From NCBI RefSeq assembly GCF_002954225.1, contig NZ_PPTH01000018.1:186001-250000 (forward strand): a stretch of 64,000 nt of DNA. The letters are read 5' to 3'. Below, piece by piece: positions 8,901 through 17,922 of this stretch. The position numbers were made by a program, and so were the translations under genes. Source of the DNA: Arthrobacter ruber. Its GTDB lineage: Bacteria; Actinomycetota; Actinomycetes; Actinomycetales; Micrococcaceae. Each line of letters starts with the position of its first letter. Position 1 is the first letter of the stretch. The notes beneath the pieces were generated by a model. It was not told the origin of the DNA and made no database searches. It was given only the letters and a program-made list of their open reading frames with translations.

Positions 8901-10193
8901 TCAGCTGCCGAGCGTCACGGCGGCTTCGTCGAAGAACTGCTTGGCCGCCTCCTCGGGGGTCACGGTACCGAGACCGATCGACTTGCCGAGGTCCCAGAAG
9001 GTCTGCTCGATCGCGCCGAAGCCGGCCACGGGTGCCGCCGGGGCCTCACCCAGGCGGTCGGAGATGGAGTCGAGGTAGTCCTGGACGGCCTTGTCTGGTC
9101 CCTGGAGATCGGCGCCCTCGAGCTGGGTCTCGGATGCAGGGATGCCGAGGGTGGCACCGAAGATCCCGCCGACCTCGGGGCTGTTGATCAGGAAGTCGAC
9201 GAACGCCGCCGCCGCCTCGGGGTGCTCGGTCGAGGCGGAGGCCGCCTGCATGAGTCCCACCTTGCGGTAGAGGTCCTTCTCGTCAGGGTTGCTCGTCGGA
9301 GGAGCGACGATGGTGATCTCCTCGGCACCGGAGTCACCCAGGTAACCGCCGAGGAAGTTGCTCCAGCTCATCTCGCTGGTGGTCAGGTTGGCGCCGAAGC
9401 CGGAGACGGGGCTGATCTCCTCGAGCTTGCTCTGCGGCACGGTGACCTTGTCGCGGTTCGCCTCGCCTTCCTTCCAGTGGTCGGCGAGCTCCTCCTGCGT
9501 GAAGTTCAGCTCGCCCTCCTCGGTGAACAGCTGGCGGCCGTCCTGGCGCAGCTTCAGTTCCAGGTCCTGGATCCGCTGCGTGGTGTCGGTGCCGCCGTAG
9601 ACGGTGCCGCCCGTGGCGTCGGTGACGGACGCCATGTAGGTGTTGTACTCCTCCCAGCTCGTCCCGCCCGCATAGGGCTCGACGCCGGTATCTGCGAGCA
9701 GGCCGGGGTTCTGGAAGACGGACCATGCGCTGTAGCCCGTGGGAATGGCGAAGGTGCCGTCCTCGAGCTTGCCGGTGGCCAGCAGGCTCTCCTCGATGGC
9801 GTCGGTGGTGATGCCGTTGCCGAAGTACTCCTCGAGGTTCAGGAGCAGGCCGTTGTCGCCGTACTGGCGCAGGTAGGTGTAGTCGAACTGCATGACGTCG
9901 GGGAGCCCGCCGCCGGCCGCCTCGGTCTGCCGCTTCTCCCAGTAGGAGGGGTAGTCCGTGAACGTGTCGTTGATCGTGATGTTCGGGAACTTCGCCTCGA
10001 ACGCCTCGATGGCCTTGTCGTAGCGGGCGGCGCGGTCGTCGTTGCCCCAGAACGTGTAGTTGAGCGTGATCTGCTCTTCGGTGTCGAGGGCTGCGGGTTC
10101 GTTCCCGCCACCGCCACAACCGGTCAGGGCGAGCCCTGTAGCGGCCAGGGCTGCAACGCCCGTCAGGGTGCGCCGTGAGAGTATGCGGAACAT
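8901..10193 (-). CDS. Sugar-binding lipoprotein of ABC importer
   Basis: A 430-residue extracellular solute-binding protein of the CUT1 family. A lipoprotein signal peptide ends in the lipobox LALTGC with Cys26 as anchor. ITLNYTFWGNDDRAARYDKAIEAF and the FWG/W-rich body are typical of oligosaccharide binders. ATG at 10193 is the start because AGGAGG lies six bases upstream; longer in-frame starts lack support. It is first in the operon SBP, two permeases, YesL-like protein, GH42. A strong promoter with an operator at the transcription start controls it. Confidence 0.92.
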   Translation of the reverse strand: MFRILSRRTLTGVAALAATGLALTGCGGGGNEPAALDTEEQITLNYTFWGNDDRAARYDKAIEAFEAKFPNITINDTFTDYPSYWEKRQTEAAGGGLPDVMQFDYTYLRQYGDNGLLLNLEEYFGNGITTDAIEESLLATGKLEDGTFAIPTGYSAWSVFQNPGLLADTGVEPYAGGTSWEEYNTYMASVTDATGGTVYGGTDTTQRIQDLELKLRQDGRQLFTEEGELNFTQEELADHWKEGEANRDKVTVPQSKLEEISPVSGFGANLTTSEMSWSNFLGGYLGDSGAEEITIVAPPTSNPDEKDLYRKVGLMQAASASTEHPEAAAAFVDFLINSPEVGGIFGATLGIPASETQLEGADLQGPDKAVQDYLDSISDRLGEAPAAPVAGFGAIEQTFWDLGKSIGLGTVTPEEAAKQFFDEAAVTLGS

Positions 10194-10238
10194 CTTTGTC
10201 CTCCTGGAAAACATCTTTGTCGCCGTCGTGGGACGCCC

Positions 10239-10258
10239 TTGGGAAAGCGTTATCCCAA
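10239..10258 (-). promoter_or_regulatory. LacI-type operator before the ABC/GH42 operon
   Basis: TTGGGAAAGCGTTATCCCAA is an imperfect palindrome with perfect six-base ends and a central CG, the form bound by LacI/GalR repressors. It begins directly after the -10 hexamer, over the expected transcription start. On the minus strand the core reads GGATAACGCTTTCC and matches three other sites in the window. Confidence 0.85.
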
Positions 10259-10287
10259 AGGGTAGGTTGAATCGTATCAATGGTCAA
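10259..10287 (-). promoter_or_regulatory. Sigma70-type promoter of the ABC/GH42 operon
   Basis: On the minus strand TTGACC (10282-10287) and TACCCT (10259-10264) are separated by exactly 17 bases. The operator at 10239-10258 abuts the -10 element, so a bound repressor would block initiation. Confidence 0.8.
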
Positions 10288-10354
10288 CAGCCCGGTCGCC
10301 ACCGGCGGGTCCGCGCTCCATTTTCCCCTACCGCCGCCCTGAGAGGATCCACGC

Positions 10355-11338
10355 GTGACTCACTTCGACCTTCCACTGCCCGAACTGCGCGAGTACCGCC
10401 CCGAGCGGAACGAACCTGCCGACTACGACGCGTTCTGGGACCGGACGCTGTCCGCACAGCGGGCGCACGTCATCGCCCCCTCCTTCCAGGAGGTCGACGC
10501 GGGCTACTCCCAGCTGGTGACGGAGGACGTCACCTTCGCCGGATACGACGGACACCCGATCAAGGCCTGGATGCTCAGGCCCCGGCACCTCACAGGCCCC
10601 CTGCCGGCCGTCGTCACGTTCATCGGCTACGGAGGCGGACGCGGCCTGCTCGGTGAGTGGACAGCCCTGCCCAGCGCCGGCTACGCGCACTTCGTCATGG
10701 ACCTCCGCGGGCAGGGCTCGGGGCACCGCGTGGGCGACACAGCCGACGGCGCCCTCAGTGGTCCGCACCACGGAGGCTTCATGACCCTCGGCATCGGAAG
10801 CCCGGAGACCTACTACTACCGCCGGCTCTTCATCGATGCCGTCCACGCCGTCGAGGCCGCGCAGGCGCATCCGGGCGTCGATCCTTCCCGGGTGGTCATC
10901 TCCGGCGGCAGTCAGGGCGGAGGCATCACCCTCGCCGCGGCGGCCCTCACCCAGCGGGTCAACGGCACGCCGCCGGTCGGCGCCATCGTCGATGTGCCGT
11001 TCCTGGCCCACATGCGCCGTGCCACCGAGATCGTCGACACGGCACCGTACTCGGAGATCGCGCGATTCCTCGGCACGCGGCGGAACGACGTCGATGCCGT
11101 CTTCAGGACGCTCAGCTACTTCGACGGCGTGAACTTCGCATCCCGCACCACCATGCCCGCACTGTTCTCCGTGGGTCTCATGGACGACGTGTGCCCCCCG
11201 TCGTGCGTCTTCGCAGCCCACAACCACTATGCGGGGCCGGCGCGGATGAAGGTGTATCCCTACAACGGTCACGAGCAGGGCGGGGCCTTCCAGGACGCCG
11301 AACACCTGGCCTTCATCCGGGAGCTCGTCGGCACCTGA
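10355..11338 (+). CDS. CE7-family acetyl esterase (cephalosporin-C deacetylase type)
   Basis: A 327-residue alpha/beta hydrolase of the acetyl xylan esterase/cephalosporin deacetylase family. The catalytic triad can be read as Ser186 in SGGSQGGG, Asp277 in GLMDDVCPP and His306 in NGHEQGG. The RGQGSG motif of CE7 is present near residue 118. No signal peptide, so it should deacetylate imported oligosaccharides in the cytoplasm. It starts at GTG with AGAGGA upstream and is divergent from the ABC importer operon, sharing a 160-base region that contains the LacI-type operator, which makes co-control plausible. Confidence 0.88.
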   Translation: MTHFDLPLPELREYRPERNEPADYDAFWDRTLSAQRAHVIAPSFQEVDAGYSQLVTEDVTFAGYDGHPIKAWMLRPRHLTGPLPAVVTFIGYGGGRGLLGEWTALPSAGYAHFVMDLRGQGSGHRVGDTADGALSGPHHGGFMTLGIGSPETYYYRRLFIDAVHAVEAAQAHPGVDPSRVVISGGSQGGGITLAAAALTQRVNGTPPVGAIVDVPFLAHMRRATEIVDTAPYSEIARFLGTRRNDVDAVFRTLSYFDGVNFASRTTMPALFSVGLMDDVCPPSCVFAAHNHYAGPARMKVYPYNGHEQGGAFQDAEHLAFIRELVGT

Positions 11339-11352
11339 GTCCCGCGGTGGAC

Positions 11353-11382
11353 GGAGCCTGCAGGCCCGGGTCTGCAGGCTCC
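11353..11382. terminator. Hairpin after the CE7 esterase gene
   Basis: Perfect 11-bp arms GGAGCCTGCAG and CTGCAGGCTCC with an eight-base loop lie 15 bases after the stop, between convergent esterase and BLUF genes. Confidence 0.7.
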
Positions 11383-11423
11383 GACCAGGCTGGCGAGGCT
11401 CTGCCGTCCTGTCCCGGCGGGAT

Positions 11424-11885
11424 TCACCGCCCCTGGCCCGCCCGGTCCTGGAACCAGCGGATCAGCTCGCGCAGGGCGGCGAGCGAGCGCTGCGGGTCGC
11501 CGTCACCCTCGCCGTCGTCCATGACGTCGGAGAACGTGGCGCGGTACCCGGGGATGTCGTCCGGGTGCGAATCGGCGGCCGGTTCGAAGGCCATGGTCCA
11601 CTCGGGGAACTGCCGTTCGTCCACGGTCTCCTGCAGGAGGATCCGGACGTCCAGGTGGCGGGGGTCTGCGGCGATGACCGACATGCGTTCGCGCAGCAGC
11701 TGGGCGGGACCCTCGAGGACCTGGAGAAACCGCCCGCTACGGTACAGCAGCATCCCCGTCAGGTGCGTGCGGGCGTTGTTCTCCCTGCTGGTGTCCAGCA
11801 GCGAGCTCAGCTCCTCGTCCGTGAACGGGTGGTCCGCGGTGCTCGAGTAGACGATGGACAGCAGATCGTTGGGGAGGTTGCTCAC
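11424..11885 (-). CDS. BLUF-domain blue-light sensor protein
   Basis: A 153-residue protein that is almost entirely one BLUF domain (FAD-binding blue-light photoreceptor). The photocycle residues are visible: Tyr13 in IVYSS, Asn37 in RENNART, Gln55 in FLQVLEG, and the Trp-x-Met pair in PEWTMAF. A short alpha-helical tail follows. No output domain such as EAL is fused, so it must act through a partner protein. It lies alone between two carbohydrate genes, convergent to the CE7 esterase; no promoter motif is obvious. A diguanylate cyclase is encoded at 43.5 kb, but any link is speculation. Confidence 0.88.
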   Translation of the reverse strand: MSNLPNDLLSIVYSSTADHPFTDEELSSLLDTSRENNARTHLTGMLLYRSGRFLQVLEGPAQLLRERMSVIAADPRHLDVRILLQETVDERQFPEWTMAFEPAADSHPDDIPGYRATFSDVMDDGEGDGDPQRSLAALRELIRWFQDRAGQGR

Positions 11886-11938
11886 CCCTTCAATCTACCC
11901 AAGATGCGGGGCCCGGACCCGCGGCTCCTCGCGCACTA

Positions 11939-11982
11939 AGCCGGCAGGACCGCACGCCCGTCCGCGTGCGATCCTGCCGGCT
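11939..11982 (-). terminator. Long hairpin after the PL11 lyase gene
   Basis: An 11-bp outer stem (AGCCGGCAGGA with TCCTGCCGGCT) and a 7-bp inner stem (CGCACGC with GCGTGCG) separated by single mismatched bases close on a six-base loop, just past the lyase stop codon. Confidence 0.8.
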
Positions 11983-11988
11983 GCCGGA

Positions 11989-14565
11989 TCACTGCAGCGC
12001 CGTAAGGATCTCCCTCGCCTGGTAGTCGAGTGCGGCCCGGGCGCCGTCCGTCACCGTGCCCGGCTTCTTCTGCGCGAGCCGTTCCACGAACTTGCCCATG
12101 GCCCTGGCCGCCTGATCGGCCCGGTCCCGCTCCACGGCACGCTGCGCCTGGTCGAGCGAGGCCCGCAGCTGCTGCACGGCCGGCCCGGACACACCACCGG
12201 AGGCCACCAGCTGCTCGAAGTGCCGCTGGAGGGCAGGGAGTGCGCCCGGGAGGAAGGCGGAGGGTACCGGGACGTCCGTGAAGTCGGTGTCCGAGGCCAG
12301 ATAGAACCCCGGGTACGCGGGCTGGTTGTAGGACGTGTTCTGGCGGGCGATCTCCGCGCGGTACTGGGGATCGTGCATCAGGGTGTAGAGCTTCCGGTCC
12401 GTCACCTCGGTGCTGGTGAAGATGCGGATGGCCGAGCTGTCCGCGGTGCGGACCAGCAGCTCCTCCCGCCAGTCGCCGAGGACGTCGGCCACTAGCGACG
12501 GGTTGCCCTTGGTGCCGTTGTTCGTGCGGGTGCCGGTCGCCGTCAGCAGTCGCCCTCGCCTCGCATCGTCGATGGTGGGAGTCTGCTCGCCGGCGCCGTT
12601 CACGAGCTGCGTGGTGCCGTCCGCCGCCCAGCGAATGCTCATGTTGGTCCCGTAGCCACTGCCCGGCAGCACGGCGCCGGAGGCCGAACGCAGGCCCACG
12701 GCCCAGTTCTCGATCCCGCGCACGGTCGGATCGACGTCACCGATCATGCCGCGGCCGGTGTCCCTGCCCGTGTAGCCGCCGAAGAGCACCTTACCGTCGG
12801 CGGCGTTCCTCATGGCCCATCCGTAGGGTGCGCCGGTGGCACCCTCGTGGACCGAGAAGATCTCGAGGCCGGGACGGTCGGGGTCGATGTCCGTCACGTG
12901 GATGGCGTCGCCGTGGCCGAGCTTGGCCTCCGTACCCGGTGCCGAGCTTCCGACGGGGAGCGTGTCGAAGGAGCTGTAGAGGAGGGACCCGTCGTCGTCG
13001 ATCGTGGCACTGCCGTACACGATCTCCTGGCGGCCGTCGCCGTCCACGTCGGCGGCGCTGAGCGAGTGGAAGCCCTGCCCCGCCAGGGCACCGAACTCCT
13101 CGCTGCTGCCGGTGCCACCGTGCGGGCCGTCGTTGAACGGGTTGGACATGGGGACGTGCCCGGAATCGACCGTCCAGTCCTGCGTCAGCCGCTCGCCGTC
13201 CCAGGTGTAGGCGACGATGTTGGCCCGGGTGTAGTAGCCCCGGGCGAAGACGGCGGACGGGTGCTCCCCGTCGAGATAAGCGACGCCGGCGAGGAAGCGG
13301 TCCACCCTGTTGCCCGGCTCGATACGCGACATGGCGTAGTCGCCCCAGAGCAGCCCGTCGTCTCCGCGGCCCGGCTCGTAGGGGACGGTCCCGAGTTCCG
13401 CTCCCGTGGCTCCCTCGAACACGGTCAGGTACTCGGGTCCGCTCAGGATGAAGCCCTCGAAGGCGCGGAGATTGTTGCGGGCGCTACGCGAAGGCGCGTA
13501 GACGTCCATGAAGTAGTCCGCCATCGCGCGGGCGTCGGCGTCGGACAGCGGGTATTTGTAGCGCTGCTCTGTGCCGAAGGCCTCCTCGAGGGTTGCGGGC
13601 CAGTTGCCGGCGGCGACCTCGGGATGATCCTGCCACCCCTTGAAGAGCTCGACGACGTGCTCGTAGTAGCCGGCCGCGCTGAGCCGGTAGTCGTCGCCGT
13701 TGTCGGTGCCTGCGGCGACGTCGGCCGCGGGCAGCGTCACGTACCTCTCGTCGAGGATCTCGCCGCTCGGGCCGTAGGTCGTGGTCTTCGTTCCCGGAGC
13801 GGTCTTGAGCATCATCTCGGACCGGCCGTCGCCGTCGAAGTCCGACACCATGAACTGGGTGTAGTGCGCGCCCGAGCGGATGTTCACACCGAGATCGATC
13901 CTGCTCAGCAGGCGCCCCTCGGCGGTGTAGGTGTCGATATAGGTGTTGCCCGTGTAGCCCACCTGCGAGACGTCCTTCGCGTTGGACGGATCCCATTTCA
14001 CGAAGTACTCGTACGACCCGTCGCCGTCGACGTCACCGACACTCATGTCGCTCGCCGAATAGGTGTAGGCCTCTCCGGTCGGTGTCACGCCGCCCGCGGG
14101 CTTCACCAGCGGCAGGTCCCTGGACGCCTGCGCCCAGGGTGTGACCTCGATGCTCCGCTCCACCTCCACCCCGTCGACGACGGCTCCCACGCTGTACCGC
14201 GCACCCGTTCCGGCGGCACCCGTCGCGGCCGCGTCGAGGTAGTTGGTGCTGTCGGTGACGGTGGCGATCGCTACGCCGTCACGGTAGACCGTGAAGTCGG
14301 TCCCGGTGAGGCCGTCGGTGGTCGCGCCCGTCGCCTCCGTGGCCTTCAGTCGCCAGCTGAGGAAGACGCCCTGGGGGGTCGCTGCGGCGACGAGTCCGCG
14401 GTCCAGGTACTCGAGCTGCACTCCCCCGATCGTCCCCCGCTGCGCCGGGCCCTGGTCCGGCCCCTGGGCCATGGCAGGGACGGCCAGACCGCCCACGGTG
14501 AGGAGAGTGCTCGTGGCGAGCGCCACGCATGCCGAGACCGCTGTTCTCTGAGTCGAACTCATCAT
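11989..14565 (-). CDS. Secreted rhamnogalacturonan lyase, PL11 family
   Basis: An 858-residue secreted enzyme. A Sec signal peptide precedes the AMAQG cleavage region. After an N-terminal fibronectin-like stretch, the PL11 body begins around LPLVKPAGGVTPTGEAYTYSA, with Ca-binding repeats such as VGDVDGDGSYEYFVKWD, SDFDGDGRSEMMLKT, AADVDGDGRQEIVYG of the eight-bladed propeller. These lyases cut the rhamnose-galacturonic acid backbone of rhamnogalacturonan I by beta-elimination. A C-terminal helical extension of about 100 residues (FLPGALPALQRHFEQL onward) is extra. Two adjacent ATGs (14565, 14562) could start; AAGGA precedes both. A promoter with LacI-type operator lies upstream, so it should be co-induced with the importer. 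Confidence 0.93.
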   Translation of the reverse strand: MMSSTQRTAVSACVALATSTLLTVGGLAVPAMAQGPDQGPAQRGTIGGVQLEYLDRGLVAAATPQGVFLSWRLKATEATGATTDGLTGTDFTVYRDGVAIATVTDSTNYLDAAATGAAGTGARYSVGAVVDGVEVERSIEVTPWAQASRDLPLVKPAGGVTPTGEAYTYSASDMSVGDVDGDGSYEYFVKWDPSNAKDVSQVGYTGNTYIDTYTAEGRLLSRIDLGVNIRSGAHYTQFMVSDFDGDGRSEMMLKTAPGTKTTTYGPSGEILDERYVTLPAADVAAGTDNGDDYRLSAAGYYEHVVELFKGWQDHPEVAAGNWPATLEEAFGTEQRYKYPLSDADARAMADYFMDVYAPSRSARNNLRAFEGFILSGPEYLTVFEGATGAELGTVPYEPGRGDDGLLWGDYAMSRIEPGNRVDRFLAGVAYLDGEHPSAVFARGYYTRANIVAYTWDGERLTQDWTVDSGHVPMSNPFNDGPHGGTGSSEEFGALAGQGFHSLSAADVDGDGRQEIVYGSATIDDDGSLLYSSFDTLPVGSSAPGTEAKLGHGDAIHVTDIDPDRPGLEIFSVHEGATGAPYGWAMRNAADGKVLFGGYTGRDTGRGMIGDVDPTVRGIENWAVGLRSASGAVLPGSGYGTNMSIRWAADGTTQLVNGAGEQTPTIDDARRGRLLTATGTRTNNGTKGNPSLVADVLGDWREELLVRTADSSAIRIFTSTEVTDRKLYTLMHDPQYRAEIARQNTSYNQPAYPGFYLASDTDFTDVPVPSAFLPGALPALQRHFEQLVASGGVSGPAVQQLRASLDQAQRAVERDRADQAARAMGKFVERLAQKKPGTVTDGARAALDYQAREILTALQ

Positions 14566-14579
14566 TGAATCCTTCGTTT

Positions 14580-14593
14580 GGAAAACGCTTTCC
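14580..14593 (-). promoter_or_regulatory. LacI-type operator before the PL11 lyase gene
   Basis: GGAAAACGCTTTCC, matching the shared 14-bp consensus, starts five bases after the -10 element of the lyase promoter and so covers the transcription start. Confidence 0.85.
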
Positions 14594-14598
14594 TTAAC

Positions 14599-14627
14599 AA
14601 ACTATGAGGGGGTACCCGGTTCGTCAA
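14599..14627 (-). promoter_or_regulatory. Promoter of the PL11 lyase gene
   Basis: On the minus strand TTGACG (14622-14627) and TAGTTT (14599-14604) are separated by 17 bases. Confidence 0.75.
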
Positions 14628-14636
14628 GGGAAACGG

Positions 14637-14666
14637 AGAAGGGAGCAGCCGGAGCTGCTCCCTTCT
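14637..14666. terminator. Terminator after mtlD
   Basis: A 13-bp perfect stem around GAAGGGAGCAGC and GCTGCTCCCTTC with a CGGA tetraloop lies between the mtlD stop and the lyase promoter, insulating the two minus-strand units. Confidence 0.8.
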
Positions 14667-14702
14667 TCGCGATGAGTCCGCGACGCGTCCTCGGTGCGTC
14701 GG

Positions 14703-15860
14703 CTACACCCGGCCGTGCCCCGGTGCGTGCTGTGCGACCAGGTCCCGCACCGGCCCGTACAGCGGGTGCTCCGGTTCCAGGCCCGTGATCGACGTCGTCG
14801 CCTCGCCGGGTTCCCGGGTCGCCATGATCTCGGCCAGCGCGCCGACCTCGGCGTCGTCCGGAGCCGAGAAGGACAGCGCTGCCTGCATCGCCTCGAGCAG
14901 TGCGGCCGGATGGATGCCCGCTTCGGCCAGCTCGGCGGCCGGTCCCACGAACCTCTCCTTCCGGCTCAGCTTCCGCAGCGGTGCCCTGCCGACACGCACC
15001 ACGGTGTCCGGCAGGTGCTGGTTCGAGAAGCGCCGCAGGATCTTCTGCACGTAGGCCTCCTGCTCCGCGTCGTCGAACCCGTGCTTGGCGACCAGCAGCC
15101 GCTTCGTCTCGTCGAGCACGGCGCCGACCTTCGCCGCGATGCCCTCGTCCGCCATCGCGTCCGCGATCTTGTCGACGCCGGCCGCATAGCCGAAGTAGGC
15201 CGCCGCGGCGTGACCGGTGTTCACGGTGAAGAGCTTGCGCTCGATGTAGGGCGCGAGGTCGTCGACGTAGGTCGCTCCGGGGATCTTCGGCGCGTCGCCC
15301 TTGAAGGGCGTGCGGTCGATGACCCACTCGAAGAAGGTCTCGACGGTGACGTCCAGTCCCTGGCCCGCGGCCTGGTCGGGCACGATGCGGTCGACGGCTG
15401 TGTTGGCGAAGACGGCCCTGGACGCGAGGTCCAGGGAGGGTCCGTCGTACGTCCGCTCGACCTCGGCGCGCAGGATGTCGGTCGCGTTGATGGCGTTCTC
15501 GCACGCCATGACCTGCAGCGGCGGAAGGCCGTCCTCGCGTCGGGCGATGGCCCGGGCGATGACGGGTGCGACGAACTTCAGCACGTTCGGCCCCACAGCC
15601 GTGGTGACGATCTCCGCCGTCGCGATCTCGGCGATGACGTCGTCCTCGTGCGACGCCGAGTTGAGGGCACGGTAGTTTCCGACCGTCCTCACGGCCGGCT
15701 CCTCACCGACCTCGTGGACGTCATAGCTGGGTGTGGAGGCCAGCTGGTCGATCAGGGCGTCCGCGACGTCCGCGAAGACCACCTCGTACCCGGCCTCGTG
15801 GAGCAGGAGCCCCACGAAGCCGCGTCCGATGTTGCCGGCACCGAAATGTACTGCCTTCAC
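14703..15860 (-). CDS. mtlD: Mannitol-1-phosphate 5-dehydrogenase
   Basis: A 385-residue long-chain dehydrogenase that oxidises mannitol 1-phosphate to fructose 6-phosphate with NAD. The N-terminal KAVHFGAGNIGRGFVG is the MtlD dinucleotide-binding motif, and ERKLFTVNTGHAAAAYFGY carries the catalytic Lys and His of polyol dehydrogenases. Length is standard. The GTG start shares its first base with the TAG stop of mtlA, so the two are translated together. Confidence 0.95.
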   Translation of the reverse strand: MKAVHFGAGNIGRGFVGLLLHEAGYEVVFADVADALIDQLASTPSYDVHEVGEEPAVRTVGNYRALNSASHEDDVIAEIATAEIVTTAVGPNVLKFVAPVIARAIARREDGLPPLQVMACENAINATDILRAEVERTYDGPSLDLASRAVFANTAVDRIVPDQAAGQGLDVTVETFFEWVIDRTPFKGDAPKIPGATYVDDLAPYIERKLFTVNTGHAAAAYFGYAAGVDKIADAMADEGIAAKVGAVLDETKRLLVAKHGFDDAEQEAYVQKILRRFSNQHLPDTVVRVGRAPLRKLSRKERFVGPAAELAEAGIHPAALLEAMQAALSFSAPDDAEVGALAEIMATREPGEATTSITGLEPEHPLYGPVRDLVAQHAPGHGRV

Positions 15861-17854
15861 TACGCATTGACCTTTCCGAAGAGGGCGAGGACCTCGTCCA
15901 CGGAGGTCGCCTGGTCGAGCTTGGCCACCTGGTCCTTGTCCGAGAAGACGCGGGCGATCGCTGACAGGATGGACAGGTGCTCGTTGTTGACGCCTGCGAC
16001 GCCGACCACGAACTTCACCTGCTTCCCGTTCCAGTCGATGCCCTCGGGGTAGCGGACGATCGACACCGCGGAGCGCTTGATCAGGTCCTTCGCCGCGTTG
16101 GTGCCGTGCGGGATGGCGAGGAAGTTGCCCATGTAGGTGGGCACCGACCTCTCGCGCTCGTGCATGGCGGCGACGTAGCTCACATCGACGGCGCCCCGGT
16201 CCACCAGCAGGCGTCCTGCCTCGTCGATGGCGTCCTGCTGCGTGGTGGCCCTGCCGTCGAGGACCACGCTCTGGTGGGCGAGGACATCGGAACCGGCGTT
16301 GCCGCTGCCTTCGTCCTCCGCACTCCCAGCGCCCGCGTCGGCCGCTACGGCGGCCGGCATCGGGTTCTTCGGATCGACCCCACCCTCCGCTGCAGCGCTG
16401 GCGCGCACCAGCTCGACGATCTCGTCGTAGCGGGGGCTGTTCATGAAGTTGTCGACCGAGACGTGCGTGGCGCTCTGCGTCAGGGGCTCGGCGCGGGCGG
16501 CGAGGTCCTGGTGCGTGACGACGACGTCGTAGTCGTCCTTCAGGCTGGCGATGGCGAGGTTGCTGACCTTGACCTCAGGAAAGCCTGCTGCCTTGATCTT
16601 GTTGCGGAGCACCGAGGCGCCCATGGCGGAGGATCCCATACCGGCGTCGCAGGCGAAGACGATGTTGCGGATGGGGCCGTCCGTTGCGGACGTGGAGCGG
16701 AAATTGCCGGCAACGGAGCTCTTCTTGCCCTTCAGCCCCTCCATCTTGGAGGCAGCGGCGGCGAGATCGCCGTCGTCCTGGTTCTTGCCGGTCTTGAGGA
16801 TGACCGCGGCGACGAGGAAGGACACGGCCGTGGCGAGCACGACCGACAGACCGACACCGAAGTAGCTGTCACGGGCTGTCTGGGCGAGCACCGCGAGGAT
16901 GGAGCCCGGCGCGGCCGGTGCGACGAGGCCGGCATTGGTGATGCTCAGGGTTGCGATACCGGTCATGCCGCCGGCGATCGCGGCCAGGATCAGCAGCGGG
17001 CGCATCAGCACGTAGGGGAAGTAGATCTCGTGGATACCGCCGACGAAGTGGATGATGGCGGCGCCGGACGCCGAGGCCTTGGCGGCGCCGCGACCGAAGA
17101 ACATGTAGGCGAGCAGGATGCCGAGGCCCGGGCCCGGGTTGGCTTCGAGCAGGAAGAGCATCGACTTGCCCTGCTCCAGCGACTGCTGGACGCCCAGCGG
17201 AGTCAAGACGCCGTGGTTGATGGCGTTGTTGAGGAAGAGCACCTTCGCGGGCTCGATGAAGATGCTGGTCAGCGGCAGCAGGCCGTTGTTGACCAGGAAC
17301 TGCACCACGTTGCCCGCGGCGGTGCTGAAGGCCTGCACGAGCGGCGCGACACCGTAGAAGCCGAGCAACGCCAGCAGCGCGCCCCAGATCCCGGCGGAGA
17401 AGTTGTTGACGAGCATCTCGAAACCGGGCCGGATCTTGCCGTCCCAGATCGCGTCGATCTTCTTCATGGTCCAGCCACCGAGCGGACCCATGATCATGGC
17501 GCCGATGAACATGGGGATGCCGGCTCCGACGATGACACCCATCGTCGCGATCGAGCCGACCACGCCACCGCGGACGTCGTAGACCATCCGTCCGCCCGTG
17601 TAGGCGATCAGCAGGGGCAGCAGGTACGTGATCATGGGACCTACGAGGCCGGTGTTGGCCACGCCGTCGGTCTCACCGAAGCCGCCGAGCTGCGGTACGG
17701 GGAGCCATCCCTTCTCGATGAAGAGCGCCGTGATGAGCCCCCACGCGATGAAGGCGCCGATGTTGGGCATGATCATTCCGGACAGGAACGTCCCGAATTT
17801 CTGCACGCGGACCCGGGCGCTGGTGCCGGATCGCGCTTCTACTTGAGTTGCCAC
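15860..17854 (-). CDS. mtlA: Mannitol PTS enzyme IICBA
   Basis: A 664-residue fused transporter that imports and phosphorylates mannitol. The IIC membrane domain covers about residues 15-355, with the GGIHEIYFPYVLM motif. The IIB domain follows with the phospho-accepting Cys402 in ACDAGMGSS. After an Ala/Gly/acidic linker (about 485-525) the IIA domain has the active His583 in AIPHGTN. Start is GTG with AGGAA six bases upstream. mtlD follows with one base of overlap. A short inverted repeat and the tetR terminator hairpin lie upstream. Confidence 0.95.
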   Translation of the reverse strand: MATQVEARSGTSARVRVQKFGTFLSGMIMPNIGAFIAWGLITALFIEKGWLPVPQLGGFGETDGVANTGLVGPMITYLLPLLIAYTGGRMVYDVRGGVVGSIATMGVIVGAGIPMFIGAMIMGPLGGWTMKKIDAIWDGKIRPGFEMLVNNFSAGIWGALLALLGFYGVAPLVQAFSTAAGNVVQFLVNNGLLPLTSIFIEPAKVLFLNNAINHGVLTPLGVQQSLEQGKSMLFLLEANPGPGLGILLAYMFFGRGAAKASASGAAIIHFVGGIHEIYFPYVLMRPLLILAAIAGGMTGIATLSITNAGLVAPAAPGSILAVLAQTARDSYFGVGLSVVLATAVSFLVAAVILKTGKNQDDGDLAAAASKMEGLKGKKSSVAGNFRSTSATDGPIRNIVFACDAGMGSSAMGASVLRNKIKAAGFPEVKVSNLAIASLKDDYDVVVTHQDLAARAEPLTQSATHVSVDNFMNSPRYDEIVELVRASAAAEGGVDPKNPMPAAVAADAGAGSAEDEGSGNAGSDVLAHQSVVLDGRATTQQDAIDEAGRLLVDRGAVDVSYVAAMHERERSVPTYMGNFLAIPHGTNAAKDLIKRSAVSIVRYPEGIDWNGKQVKFVVGVAGVNNEHLSILSAIARVFSDKDQVAKLDQATSVDEVLALFGKVNA

Positions 17855-17874
17855 ATTCTTTCCTTAGCGTCGTT

Positions 17875-17888
17875 CCGCAACATTGCGG
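17875..17888. promoter_or_regulatory. Inverted repeat before mtlA
   Basis: CCGCAACATTGCGG has perfect six-base arms and a two-base centre, 21 bases upstream of the mtlA start. It could be an operator or a small leader hairpin; no partner site was found. Confidence 0.4.
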
Positions 17889-17902
17889 AGGGGTGGACTT
17901 GC

Positions 17903-17922
17903 CGGGAAGCGTCAGCTTCCCG
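17903..17922 (-). terminator. Hairpin at the end of the TetR gene
   Basis: An 8-bp stem CGGGAAGC / GCTTCCCG with loop GTCA includes the TetR stop codon. It would separate tetR transcription from mtlA, or attenuate it. Confidence 0.5.
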
